DNA of 64,000 bases from CBDBKE01 sp965218055. Its GTDB lineage: Bacteria; Acidobacteriota; Terriglobia; JAJPHL01; JAPKYU01. Below, piece after piece: positions 46,881 through 56,356 of the stretch. The stretch lies in contig CBDCKA010000002.1 in assembly GCA_965218055.1 (NCBI GenBank), positions 1,984,001 to 2,048,000 on the forward strand, read 5' to 3'. Below the pieces are notes generated by a model. That model ran no database searches. It saw only the letters and a list, made by a program, of their open reading frames with translations, and had not been told where the DNA came from. A program made the position numbers and the translations under genes. Numbering within the stretch: the first letter of the stretch is position 1; each line of letters starts with the position of its first letter.

Positions 46881-47445
46881 ATGAAATGGAGGCGGTTCAT
46901 TCCTCACATCCTTCTGTTTTTCGGCGCGCTGGGGTACGCCCTGTGGAGCTTTGTCCGCCGTCCCTTCCCCATGCTTGGCGAGAATCCCTTGCTCGATCTC
47001 ATGGACTATCACACCCCCAACTTCTACGGCTGGGTGATGCTCTGGTACTACGCTTCGCCTTTCGTCGCCGTCATGCTCGCGGGCCTCATTCTCATGTCCG
47101 TTTGGAAGGTCTGGCTGGAATCGCGGCGGCGGGATTTTGCGCCCTTTGGGGCGCTCCCGACCTGGCCGCTTTCAACCCGGCAAACGGCCCCGGCCATCGT
47201 GATCGGGGAGGTCCATCACCCGGTGGAGGCGCGCGAGATTTTCAATCCCTCCTGGCTCACCATCCCGGAGCGCGGGCTGTATACCGGCGTGGCGATTTTC
47301 GGAGCCGTCGGGTCCGGGAAGACTTCGGCTTGCATGCACCCCTTCGCCCGTCAACTTCTCTCCTGGCAAGCCGAGAATCCACAGAAGCGGGCGGCGGCGC
47401 TGATGCTCGAAGTCAAGGGAGATTTTCGGAATTGGGCCTTTGACA
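46881..47445 (+). pseudogene. N-terminal fragment of a VirD4-type coupling protein
   Basis: It matches the 1120-3141 product from the start (MKWRR...) through Walker A (GAVGSGKTSACMHPF) to LEVKGDF, then leaves the family at GGGCCTTTGACAAACCC. That break resembles an IS6-type end (GGGCTTTGTCAA). Two membrane segments and Walker A remain, but the ATPase is incomplete. Confidence 0.85.
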
Positions 47446-47487
47446 AACCCAGAGCTAAAAGTTAAGGTGGAGGGGTGACAGGCAGGT

Positions 47488-47634
47488 CTACCGCACCGGC
47501 TTCTTGCTCGCCTTGCGCCTCTTTGCCGGTGGCGTGCGCTTAGGCATGTCAGCGGTGGGCTTCACCTGGAGCAGGCCGGCGAGCGCACGCTTTTCTGGCA
47601 GCGGGATTCGGATTTTGTCGCCCGGTTTCGCCAT
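47488..47634 (-). CDS. Small basic-tailed ORF
   Basis: 48 aa: KIRIPLPEKRALAGLLQV followed by a Lys/Arg/Pro-rich tail (RTPPAKRRKASKKPVR). ATG start, no recognised family. The composition is protein-like, but the length makes it uncertain. Confidence 0.4.
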   Translation of the reverse strand: MAKPGDKIRIPLPEKRALAGLLQVKPTADMPKRTPPAKRRKASKKPVR

Positions 47635-47920
47635 ACGCCAATCTTAGCCTAGAGGTCCGATTAGCGCAATGGCGACCGGGAGTTTACGAAAGAAGCCATG
47701 CTAACGGTTAGTATTGACGGTGGCGAAATAATCTTCTACACTTAAGGCGTAGCAGACGCAGAAACCAGCAAGGGAGCCCGTTGCGCGCCCGGCGGGCTGT
47801 GGAAGGCTGAAGCTCTTACCGACGAGGTGGTGAAATTCCCAAGGCTAGTCCACCTTGGGCGCGATACGAAACTGACAAAGTTTTGGCGGAGGGGGCGGCT
47901 CGCCCCAAGGAGACACGCCA

Positions 47921-48343
47921 ATGCCCACAAAAGCGAAGAAAGCCAAAAGAGCTAAAAATCCAACCGTTGCTTTTCACGTGAAAGACGAAGCAGGAAAGGG
48001 CCACGTTGTCGGCATCGGAAATCTACGCGTGGTAATTATACCAGATGGTAACTTCTGGTTCGCGCAAGGATTAGAGATTGACTATGCCGCCCAAGGCGCA
48101 AGTGTGAAAGATGCCAGAAAGCAATTCGAGGACGGGCTCGCGGCAACAATTCAAGAGCATCTCCGTGTTTATGGAAAGATAGACAATCTGCTTCATGTCA
48201 CACCAACGGAAACTTGGAAGGAGCTACTGTTGGATGCTTCATCCATCTACAACAGATATTCGCAGGTGTCTGTTCATAAGGTGATACGAAACACACTGCC
48301 CTACCAAGGCATTGACTATATCGAGAGACGCTCCGCCGTATAA
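47921..48343 (+). CDS. HicB-like small protein, possible antitoxin
   Basis: 140 aa. A basic N-terminus, then LRVVIIPDGNFWFAQGLEID and SVKDARKQFEDGLAATIQEHL. The beta-strand-plus-helix pattern with a GLE(I)D-type turn and helix is reminiscent of HicB antitoxins, which have a partial RNase H fold. An AAGGAGA ribosome site precedes the ATG. The next gene starts 17 bp downstream. Confidence 0.6.
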   Translation: MPTKAKKAKRAKNPTVAFHVKDEAGKGHVVGIGNLRVVIIPDGNFWFAQGLEIDYAAQGASVKDARKQFEDGLAATIQEHLRVYGKIDNLLHVTPTETWKELLLDASSIYNRYSQVSVHKVIRNTLPYQGIDYIERRSAV

Positions 48344-48360
48344 ACAACGGACGTGTGTAA

Positions 48361-48618
48361 GTGGCCGAATCGGGGGAAGTTCTCAGAGGTGATGTCATCC
48401 ACGTACTTCGCGGACACCGCGTTGGTGTCTCTATACAGGTTGACGGTCTCCCAGATATGTACGTCCTAGCTAAACCGGGTATAGTCGAGGCGCACAGGAT
48501 GCCAGACCGGGTGGGCCGCCGCAAGTTACAGCACTTCCAGCGGAAGTTCGGGATTCCGATACACCACTTCTACAATCCCCTTATGGCCCCGCCTCTTCCT
48601 GGCGAGCCAATCCAATAA
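48361..48618 (+). CDS. Small basic protein, possible toxin partner
   Basis: 85 aa from a GTG. VLRGHRVGVSIQVDGLPD and a basic RVGRRKLQHFQRKFGIPIHHFY. No known toxin motif. Pairing with the HicB-like gene, small size and basic charge suggest a toxin-antitoxin module, but this is inference only. Confidence 0.5.
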   Translation: MAESGEVLRGDVIHVLRGHRVGVSIQVDGLPDMYVLAKPGIVEAHRMPDRVGRRKLQHFQRKFGIPIHHFYNPLMAPPLPGEPIQ

Positions 48619-48635
48619 GAGAAGGTCCTGTTTGT

Positions 48636-48900
48636 TCAGAGTCTGAACGTTTCCCGGCCAGTAGAAAAGCGACGCGGAGTCTTGAGCATCAGCCGCTTAC
48701 CACTCGCCATCTTCAGGGCGACGACGGTCCGCTCCATGTCAGGCAGCTTGCGGACGTTGTAGCGCCAGTCAAACTCTCTCAGATACTGGTCCAAGTACCT
48801 CCCGACTCCAGTGGTGGTAGACCCCATAGTTGCCACGTTTTAATATAGCGAAGTAGCCCTCAACGGTGTTCGTGCTGACGCACAGGCCATCCTCACGGCG
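48636..48900 (-). pseudogene. IS1595-family transposase fragment with frameshift
   Basis: NTVEGYFAILKRGNYGVYHHW is the conserved C-terminal part of ISXO2/IS1595-type transposases. The following YLREFDWRYNVRKL lies in another frame. The upstream part is cut at 48901 by the IS3-family element. Confidence 0.7.
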
Positions 48901-50180
48901 TGACCTGCCTGGCGATTTCCGGACCAGCTGAAGCCTGAGAGAATGGCGCCCTCGGAGAAACGAGGGAGCCATGAAGAAGACCCAGTTTACCGAAGAGCAG
49001 ATGGTGACGATCCTCCGCGAGGCCGATCAGCGGCCCGTCCCGGAGGTGGCCAAAAAGAACGGCGTCAGCGCCCAGACGCTCTACGCCTGGCGGAAACACT
49101 TCGGCACGTTGGAGCCCGCCGATGTGAAGCGGCTGCGGCGGCTCGAACAGGAGAACGGCCGGCTGAAAAAGATGGTGGCCGATCGGGATCTGGAGATCGA
49201 CGTGCTCAAGGAGATCACCCGAAAAAAATGGTAGGCGCACGCGTGCGCCGGCCGCAGGTCGCGTATGCACGTGCATGCGGTCTGTCGGGTCGCCGCGCGT
49301 GCGCCTTGCTCTCCGTCGCACGGTCCACGCTGGGCTACCAGTCGCGGCTGGTCGACCGGGATGCCCCGGCGCTGGCCGCAATGCGTCGTCTGGCGGCGCA
49401 GTATCCGCGGTACGGCTATCGCCGGATTCGGATTTTCCTAAAACGCGAAGGGCACACGATGAGCACGGACCGGACCCATCGCCTCTGGCGCCAGGCGGGG
49501 TTGCAGGTGCCTCGGCGGCGGCCGCGGCGCCGGGTCGCCCTGAGCCGGCCCCGCCCGGTGCCCGCCACTGCGGTCAATCACGTCTGGGCGTACGACTTCG
49601 TGTTCGACACCTGCGCGAATGGGCAGACGCTCAAGTGCCTCACCGTCGTCGACGAATGGACCCGCGAGTCACTCGCGATCGACGTGGCCGGCGGCATTCG
49701 GTCCGGGCGCGTTATCGAGGTGCTCACGCAGCTCGTGAGCGTCCACGGAGCCCCACGTTACCTCCGGTCCGACAACGGCCCCGAGTTTGTCGCGGGTGCG
49801 ATTCTCCGGTGGCTGCTCCAGGCGCAGATCGAAACCGCGCTCATCGAGCCGGGGAAGCCGTGGCAGAATGCGACCGACGAATCGTTCAACGGGAAGTTCC
49901 GCGACGAGTATCTGAGCCTGCAGTGGTTTCGGAACCGCGTGGACGCGAAGGTGGGGATCGAGCAATGGCGACGGCACTACAACGACGTGCGCCCGCACTC
50001 CAGCCTTGGCTATCTGACGCCAGCCGAGTTCAAAGCGCAGCTCCGTGCTGGCTCGGATGACGGTGGGCGCTCGCCGGCGATGCCGGCTCACGCTGACCAA
50101 GAAGAACACGAGAGCGACTTAACCATGCCGACTGGCGCTGTTCTCCAGTAATCGGTGGTCCGAAGAAAGCCGGCAGGTCA
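48901..50180 (+). mobile_element. IS3-family (IS407-like) element, 1280 bp
   Basis: Ends: left TGACCTGCCTGGCGATTTCC, right (reverse complement) TGACCTGCCGGCTTTCTTCG, both followed by GGACCA. Distinct from the 18.35-kb IS3 element. It sits between an IS1595 fragment and an IS6 fragment, so no simple target duplication is visible. Confidence 0.85.
48971..50151 (+). CDS. IS3-family transposase OrfAB (IS407-like)
   Basis: OrfA 48971-49234 (87 aa) has an HTH (VPEVAKKNGVSAQTLYAWRK). OrfB continues in the -1 frame from an A-rich run near 49218 (CGAAAAAAATGG). The DDE motifs are VWAYDFVFD, RSDNGPEFV and KPWQNATDESFNGKFRDE. Complete, probably active. Confidence 0.88.
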
Positions 50181-50680
50181 ACTTCTATCTGCGGCAAGCT
50201 GTCGATCAGGATGGAGACGTAATCGACATTCTGGTTACCAAATACAGAGATCGTCGAGCCGCTACGCGCTTCTTTCGCAAGATGTTGCAACATCAGAAAC
50301 GACCACCCTGGCAACTGATCACCGACAAGCTGCGCAGTTATAGGGCAGCGCATCGAGAGGTCTTTTCTGCTGTCGTTCATCGCACCGGTCGATACGAGAA
50401 CAACAGGGCTGAAGCCTCGCATCAGCCAACGCGTCAGCAAGAACGCCGGATGAGACGGTTCAAATCAATAGAACATACACAACGTTTTCTCTCAGTCCAC
50501 GGCCCCATTCAGAACTTGTTCCGAGTCGGTCGTCATCATCTGAAAGCGCACCATCATCGACTCCTCCGCACCCGGGCTTTTTCCGATTGGAAAGAGATGA
50601 CGTGCGCCTGTTGAGTAATTGCAAAACTCCATTCGTTTTCGGGAGAATCTTGCCTCGGCTCCGTTAACTTGACAAAGCCC
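50181..50680 (+). pseudogene. IS6-family transposase, C-terminal fragment with right end
   Basis: The frame begins FYLRQAVDQDGDVIDILV and continues through ITDKLRSYRAAHREV and NNRAEASHQPTRQQERRMRR, the conserved C-terminal half of IS6/IS26-type transposases. It ends in a terminal repeat GTTAACTTGACAAAGCCC at 50663-50680. The 5' half was removed by the IS407-like element. Confidence 0.8.
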
Positions 50681-50784
50681 TCAACGAAGCTCTTGACTTG
50701 CACGGCCAGCCGCTTCTGCTCCTGTGCGTATTGCCCGGCCGGTTTGCCTAATTGGTCCGTCAATTGCTGCTCTAGCTCGGTCAT
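50681..50784 (-). pseudogene. N-terminal fragment of a MobB/MbeB-like small protein
   Basis: MTELEQQLTDQLGKPAGQYA and coiled-coil-like EQKRLAVQVKSFVE resemble the start of small mobilisation accessory proteins. The frame is cut at 50680 by the IS6 end. It starts 9 bp after the RecD2 gene. Confidence 0.5.
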
Positions 50785-50793
50785 AGATCTTCG

Positions 50794-53073
50794 TCAGCTG
50801 CGCTTCCACGCTGGCGATCTGCGCGGTTTTATCTGTGACCTGCCGGGTGTAATCGTCGCGCTCGCGGCGATCCGCCCGCTGGCCGGATCGCCGAGCCATT
50901 CGTCCAGCTTCGACCACCGCCGCCGCCCCGAGACGTTACGCACTGCGATGGCCACCGCCTTTTTTTGGCCGACCAGCACAACCAGCCGTCTACCGCGCGT
51001 CACGCCGGTGTAGAGCAGATTCCGCTGGAGCATGGCGTAGTGCTGGGTCAGCACGGGGATGACGACGGCGGGATACTCTGAACCCTGGCTCTTGTGAATA
51101 GTTACGGCGTATGCCGGAACTAGCGTATCAAGCTCGCCGAAGCCATAAGCGACGGCGCGCCCGTCGAAACTCGCGTTCAGCTCTCCGGCATTGAGATCGA
51201 CATCTTCGATATAGCCGATGTCGCCGTTATAAACTTCCTTGTCGTAATCGTTTTCGATCTGCATCACCTTGTCTCCAGGCGCAAAGGTCCAACCGAAGCG
51301 TTCGACCTTGCACTCGCCGGCGGGATTGAGGGCGGCCTGCAGCTCCATGTTGAGCGAGCGGGTGCCGGCGCCGCCACGGTTCATCGGGCACAGCACCTGG
51401 ATGTCGCGGACGGGATCGAACCCGAAGCGCTTCGGGATGCGCGTCTTCACCAATTCGATGATCTGCAGGACCGCGGTTTCCAGATCGTCTGCCTGTACGA
51501 AGTAGAAGTCGCTGTCGCCCTTAGGTTTTGAAAGATCTGGACTGGAGCCCCGATTGATCCTGTGTGCGCTGGTGACGATCCGGCTCAGCGCCGCCTGACG
51601 GAAAACCTCGGTCAGCCGCACGACGGGGACCGTGCCGGAGGAAATGATGTCGGCAAGCACCTGGCCCGGACCGACTGAGGGGAGTTGGTCGATGTCGCCG
51701 ACAATCAGCAACGCGGCACCGTCGGGGACTGCCTTCAGCAAGGCCTGCATCAGCATGATGTCCACCATCGAGGTCTCGTCGACTACCAGCAGGCCGCAGT
51801 CGAGAGGGTTGTCGGCGTTGCGCTTGAACCCGCCGGCCCTGGGATCGACTTCGAGCAGCCGGTGGATCGTCCTGGCCTCGAACCCGGTGGCCTCGGTCAT
51901 CCGTTTGGCGGCGCGGCCGGTTGGCGCGCAGAGCAGAAGGTTCACGCCCTTGGCGGCCAGGATGCGCAGAATGGCGTTGACGATGGTTGTCTTGCCCACG
52001 CCCGGCCCTCCGGTGATGACCAATGCCTTGGAGATCAGAGCCAGGCGAACCGCATCGGCCTGGCTTGCCGCCAGCGACAGGCCGGTCTTCCGCTCGACCC
52101 AGGGTATCGCCTTGCCGGCATCGATATCCGGCCAGGGGAGCTTGCCAGCCGAAATCCGTAGAAACCGTTCGGCAATCGCCCGTTCGGCCCGGTACAGACC
52201 GCCGAGGAAAATACAGGGGGTGTCGGCAACCGTGTCCGCAACGATCGTCCCTTCGCCCAATTCGAGATCCAGTGCGCTCTGAACCAACTCATTTGAGACT
52301 TCCAGCAATTCGACGGCGTGCGGCACAAGCTCTTCGGCGGGCAGGCCGCAATGACCGTCGTCCATCGCCTCGGTGAGCGCATAGGAGATCCCCGCGCGAA
52401 CCCGGATCATGGCGGCCTTCCCGATGCCGAGCTTCATGGCGATCGCGTCGGCGGTCTTGAACCCGATGCCCCGAATGTCCCGTGCAAGGCGGTACGGGTT
52501 CTCGGTCATGACCTGAACGGCATCCGCGCCGTAGGTCTTGTAGATCCGCACCGCGGTCGCCGTGCCAACGCCATGACTGTGCAGAAAAACCATGATCTCG
52601 CGAACGATCTTCTGTTCCGCCCAGGCGTCAGTGATCCGCCCGGCGCGTACGCGCCCGATTCCGGTTACCTCGCACAGCCGTTCCGGCTCCGCCTCGATGA
52701 TATCGAACACTTTTACACCGAACGTCTTGATCATCTTCCCGGCGTAGACCGGCCCGATGCCGCGGATCATGCCGGAGCCGAGGTATTTCTCGATGCCGTC
52801 GATCGACGACGGTGCTGAGGTGCGTATAAAACGCGCCTTGAATTGCTGACCATGGGTACGGTCGTTAACCCATTCCCCCGATGCCGAAATCCACTCCCCC
52901 GCCGAGACGATGGCGGCGTGGCCGACGACCGTCACAAAATCGTGATGGCCCCGGACCTTGGTGCGCAGGACACAAAATCCGTTATCGGCATTGTGGAACG
53001 TCACCCGCTCGACAAGGCCGGCCAGGACTTCTCGAGCCGACGATTCCGGTTGTCGCTTGACTGTGGTTGTCAC
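50794..53073 (-). CDS. recD2: RecD2/TraA-type SF1B helicase
   Basis: 759 aa from a GTG at 53073. Helix-hairpin-helix repeats (MIRGIGPVYAGKMIKTFG, TGIGRVRAGRI) are followed by SF1B motifs: Walker A ITGGPGVGKTTIVNAIL, LLVVDETSMVDI (motif II), GDIDQLPSVGPG (motif III), TIHKSQGSEYP (motif V) and YTGVTRGRRLVVL (motif VI). RecD2-type 5'-3' helicases without RecBC are often carried by plasmids and conjugative elements. The start overlaps the stop of the upstream small gene by 4 bp. Confidence 0.9.
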   Translation of the reverse strand: MTTTVKRQPESSAREVLAGLVERVTFHNADNGFCVLRTKVRGHHDFVTVVGHAAIVSAGEWISASGEWVNDRTHGQQFKARFIRTSAPSSIDGIEKYLGSGMIRGIGPVYAGKMIKTFGVKVFDIIEAEPERLCEVTGIGRVRAGRITDAWAEQKIVREIMVFLHSHGVGTATAVRIYKTYGADAVQVMTENPYRLARDIRGIGFKTADAIAMKLGIGKAAMIRVRAGISYALTEAMDDGHCGLPAEELVPHAVELLEVSNELVQSALDLELGEGTIVADTVADTPCIFLGGLYRAERAIAERFLRISAGKLPWPDIDAGKAIPWVERKTGLSLAASQADAVRLALISKALVITGGPGVGKTTIVNAILRILAAKGVNLLLCAPTGRAAKRMTEATGFEARTIHRLLEVDPRAGGFKRNADNPLDCGLLVVDETSMVDIMLMQALLKAVPDGAALLIVGDIDQLPSVGPGQVLADIISSGTVPVVRLTEVFRQAALSRIVTSAHRINRGSSPDLSKPKGDSDFYFVQADDLETAVLQIIELVKTRIPKRFGFDPVRDIQVLCPMNRGGAGTRSLNMELQAALNPAGECKVERFGWTFAPGDKVMQIENDYDKEVYNGDIGYIEDVDLNAGELNASFDGRAVAYGFGELDTLVPAYAVTIHKSQGSEYPAVVIPVLTQHYAMLQRNLLYTGVTRGRRLVVLVGQKKAVAIAVRNVSGRRRWSKLDEWLGDPASGRIAASATITPGRSQIKPRRSPAWKRS

Positions 53074-53255
53074 GACGTACTGATCGCGGTGGCGGTCAAC
53101 AATTTCTTACTGACATCGAATTGCCGCGCCCGCTCCGCCCTCGCCGCCGGTCTTTCGGAGGCTGACTCGTCGCCTTCCATAGTGGCCAGAGTGGTTTCAT
53201 GGCGCTCGCGCTCGATGCACGCGAGGTGTGTCCGTATCTCCTGCGGCGTAAACAT
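53070..53255 (-). CDS. Small ORF coupled to recD2
   Basis: 61 aa from the ATG at 53255: MFTPQEIRTHLACIERERHE, then an Ala/Arg/Glu-rich stretch. The stop overlaps the recD2 GTG (GTGA), which supports translation. Function unknown. Confidence 0.45.
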   Translation of the reverse strand: MFTPQEIRTHLACIERERHETTLATMEGDESASERPAARAERARQFDVSKKLLTATAISTS

Positions 53256-53361
53256 GCGCTTCACCCCGAAAACAAACCGGGGTAGTGCGCGCGGCGCACC
53301 GCAAGTTCCTACCAGTGAATATAACTGGAGTCTATGACGCATTGCTCAAGCTATGCAACCC

Positions 53362-53700
53362 GGCGACGCGATTTCGATATCTGGATCGCATACGTCGGCG
53401 AGACCGCTGCGCCGCGCCCGGAGGGTCTGTTCGAGGAGACGCTGTACGAGGAGGATCTGCTTCCGGTCTGCAGTCCGACCCTTATCGAGGCGCGCGGAAG
53501 GCCCCGCGACCCGGTCGAGTTGCATGACTGGCCCCTGCTGTACGATCTCGGATGGGACACCGACTGGCCGTACTGGTTCGCGCGCCAGGGCAAACCGTCG
53601 CCGGACCTCTCGCGGGCCTCGGGCTTCCGCCTCTACAGCATGGTGGTCGACGCCGCCGTGGAGGGCATGGGGGCGGCTATCGGACACCCGGCGGTGACCA
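53362..53700 (+). pseudogene. LysR-family regulator, internal fragment of the effector domain
   Basis: FDIWIAYVG, then LFEETLYEEDLLPVCSPTL and VVDAAVEGMGAAIGHP are the effector-binding domain of GcvA-type LysR regulators. The N-terminal HTH and the C-terminal end are missing, and the frame breaks on both sides. Confidence 0.7.
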
Positions 53701-53736
53701 AAAGTTTGGTTAGGTAAAATCGTGTAAAATTCCCAA

Positions 53737-55002
53737 ATGAAAATCTTCGCTTGGCTGCTTCCACTCCTCTTCGTTCAGGCGATTTCTCCAGTGTCCGCCC
53801 TGGCCGAAATTCCGGGTTTTCCGGAAACTGGGATCGAAGATCGGATCGCGTTCTGGGAAAAGGTCTTCACGATCTATGGCGAGCAAGACCGCATCATACA
53901 CGACACTGAGCGGGTCAATCTGATCTACGATGTGGTTGACGAGAAGTCGCACCGGTCGGGCGTCGCGCGTGTGCGCCGCCTGCTGAACGAGGTGCGGCAG
54001 GGCATTGACACGCCCGAAGGACTCAGCGCGCAGGCGCGGGTCTTCTACAACCGGATCGAAGCCGAAGGCGTGCGCATGACGGCGAGCAATATCGCCGTTC
54101 TGATGAACCGGATCCACGTGCAGCGCGGTATCAAGGAGCGCTTCCGCGCCGGAGTCATTCGCGCGGGCCGGTACCTTCCCTATTTCGAAGAGGTGCTCGA
54201 GAGCGAAGGAGTGCCGTCGATCCTGGCGCTGCTGCCCCTGGTCGAGTCGTCCTATGAGAACGCAGCGTATTCCCGTGTGGGCGCCGCCGGCATCTGGCAG
54301 TTCACCCGAGCGACCGGCCGTCTGTACATGCGTGTTGCTCGCGGCCGCGACGACCGTCTGAACCCGGCGATCGCCACGCGCTCGGCGGCGAAGCTACTCC
54401 GAGGGAACTACGAGCAACTCCAATCCTGGCCCCTTGCGATCACCGCTTATAACCACGGACGGGGGGGAATGCTGCGCGCGCGCAGACTGCACGGATCCGA
54501 CATGGCGGAGATCATCCGCAAGTACAGAGGGCGCTCATTCAAGTACGCCTCGAAGAACTTCTACCCGGAGTTCCTGGCCGCCGTCCGTGTCTATCAGGAC
54601 TACGAGCGCTACTTCGGTCCGCTGGCGCTTGACCAGCCCCTGGATTTCAGCTACCCAGCCGTGGGGATCATGGTGAGAACCCCCATAGAGGGCGGCGACG
54701 GGCGGAGGTATCGTGTCCGTCCGGGCGACACGCTGTCGGAGATCGCCCGGCGGTATGGAACTTCCGTCAGAGCGTTAATGGCGTTCAACCGGCTTCCCTC
54801 GGACCGGATCTTCGCGGGTGAGACGTTGGTCGTTAGTCCCGGCTCGGGTCCAGTCAGTAGCGATGGCGGGTATCGCGTCCAATGGGGCGACACGCTGTCG
54901 CGCATCGCCGGGATGTTCGGCCTCGGGATCCGCGAGCTGATGAAGCTGAACGGGCTGCGCAACAGCCGGATCTATGCCGGTCAGGTCCTCATCGTCCGGT
55001 AG
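53737..55002 (+). CDS. mltD: MltD-like membrane-bound lytic murein transglycosylase with two LysM domains
   Basis: 421 aa. It has a signal peptide (WLLPLLFVQAISPVSALA), an SLT catalytic domain (LLPLVESSYENAAYS with the catalytic Glu, GAAGIWQFTRATG, ITAYNHGRGGM) and two C-terminal LysM repeats (YRVRPGDTLSEIARRYG, YRVQWGDTLSRIAGMFG). It cleaves peptidoglycan and binds it through LysM. It looks chromosomal or carried as cargo. Confidence 0.9.
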   Translation: MKIFAWLLPLLFVQAISPVSALAEIPGFPETGIEDRIAFWEKVFTIYGEQDRIIHDTERVNLIYDVVDEKSHRSGVARVRRLLNEVRQGIDTPEGLSAQARVFYNRIEAEGVRMTASNIAVLMNRIHVQRGIKERFRAGVIRAGRYLPYFEEVLESEGVPSILALLPLVESSYENAAYSRVGAAGIWQFTRATGRLYMRVARGRDDRLNPAIATRSAAKLLRGNYEQLQSWPLAITAYNHGRGGMLRARRLHGSDMAEIIRKYRGRSFKYASKNFYPEFLAAVRVYQDYERYFGPLALDQPLDFSYPAVGIMVRTPIEGGDGRRYRVRPGDTLSEIARRYGTSVRALMAFNRLPSDRIFAGETLVVSPGSGPVSSDGGYRVQWGDTLSRIAGMFGLGIRELMKLNGLRNSRIYAGQVLIVR

Positions 55003-55006
55003 CTAA

Positions 55007-55535
55007 CTGACCAGACCGATTTTTTGTACCAGTCGTTGTGAGAGAGTTTACATCACAAGCTGGGGCTGTGAAACTAGGTTCCGAACAGGGTTATAGAGTC
55101 TGTGTGAAAACCGCTTTTGCGAGTCACGTATAATGCGCCTTAAGGAGGCGCGATGAAATTCTTGACCTACAACCCGGAGCAAGCGTATCTGCTGCCGCCG
55201 AGCGTGCGGGAGGTGCAGGGAGAAGATCACATCTGTTTTTTTGTGCACCAAGTTGTGGAGCGGCTGGAACTGAGTGCGTTTGAGCAGGGCTAGGTGGAAG
55301 AAGGCCGCCCGGCCTATCATCCGGCGCTGTTGCTGAAGCGGCGTTCGGAAACCGATCCCGACAGCCGGTTCTTGCGCGACCGCAAGGGATTCACGCTGGG
55401 TTACACGGCGGAGGTGGCGGTCAGCGAAGATCATCTGATTGTCGAGCAGCGCGTGGGGCAAAACGCCACCGACAGCCACGTAAGAACGTCCAGCAGGCGA
55501 AGACCCATGAGCCGACAAAAGGCTCAGTGTTGATG
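55007..55535 (+). pseudogene. IS1182-family element remnant
   Basis: The left-end sequence 55007-55080 is shared with 25985-26060. From the ATG at 55153 the frame encodes KFLTYNPEQAYLLPPSVREV, stops at a TAG (55291), resumes VEEGRPAYHPALLLK and then jumps to a C-terminal-like block (DRKGFTLGYTAEVAVSE). So there is one nonsense mutation plus a large internal deletion. Confidence 0.8.
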
Positions 55536-56113
55536 TGCCGGTCTCCGTGCACCGCACTTCAAGACAGCGTGTAGCGCAGCACAGCGCCAAATGTTCGCAG
55601 AGCAACTGCACCTGATCGAAGCCCCTATATTCCGAGCTGGAAAGTGAGAGCGGAAGCGCCGGGGACTACTCCCCCGCTGATGCGCGTGTTGCCCTGGCGA
55701 GGCTTCCTGCTGCGATGAAGCTTGTGGCCCCACACCGTTCACTTTGGCAAGAATCCATCCTGGAATTTCCTTCGCACTGCGGTCCATTCGCCGGGGGATA
55801 GCGGTCCGGTTCCAGGTGCCCCGTCCCGGTTGCAATTCCCCAATCAGGCTTGCCGCCTACGACCGGAGAACGGGTGTGGGGTTGCGCCATTTGCCGCTGG
55901 CCTTCGCTGGTTCCGCTTTGTTCCGACGCAAGGCTCGCGCCAGAACGGTCCCCTCGCCTGGCAGGCGTCTGTCACTCGCTCTTGCCCTTGTCGGCCCTGC
56001 CCGTCACTGGCTTGGCGGCGCTGTTCCTCCCGTGTCAGGGTTTGGCCGTTTCCGCCATTTGCGGGTGAGCGGAAACGCTCACAAACCCTTAAACTTTCAG
56101 GAGGAAATACATC
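55536..56113. other. Conserved leader region before the split small gene
   Basis: No gene called. From about 55928 it is closely similar to 7318-7496, including the hairpin GTTTCCGC (56048-56055) with GCGGAAAC (56069-56076) and the ribosome site. The conserved leader is about 180 bp. Confidence 0.5.
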
Positions 56114-56248
56114 ATGGCTAACCCCAAACCCATCTCTGAAGTCCGCATCGGTCGCGTCAAGGCTGCGATTTGGCCGAACGGAACCGACGGCCGCACGCGG
56201 CACAATGTCACCTTTTCCCGTCTCTACAAGGACGGCGATCAATGGAAG
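56114..56248 (+). pseudogene. 5' part of the conserved small conjugative-element gene, split by RIT element
   Basis: Encodes ANPKPISEVRIGRVKAAIW and TFSRLYKDGDQWK, matching the intact copy at 7497 through QWK. Coding then enters the inserted element. The 3' part resumes at 59678. Confidence 0.88.
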
Positions 56249-56276
56249 TTATGCCGAGCACGGCATAACTTCCATT
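56241..56276. repeat. Perfect 16-bp-arm palindrome at the RIT left junction
   Basis: AATGGAAGTTATGCCG, spacer AGCA, CGGCATAACTTCCATT. The outer 8 bp of the left arm are target-gene sequence (AATGGAAG), so target and element together form the palindrome. Confidence 0.85.
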
Positions 56277-56305
56277 ATGCCGCGTGCCAGGTCATGCCGA
56301 GTGGG
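56269..56305. repeat. RIT left inverted repeat
   Basis: Starts CTTCCATTATGCCG and ends ATGCCGAGTGGG; matches the reverse complement of 59641-59677 at 34 of 37 positions. Confidence 0.88.
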
Positions 56306-56356
56306 CAGGGTGAACGGATGCTGGGAGGCTGTTTCAAGGGTTTTTGCTCGGCATAA

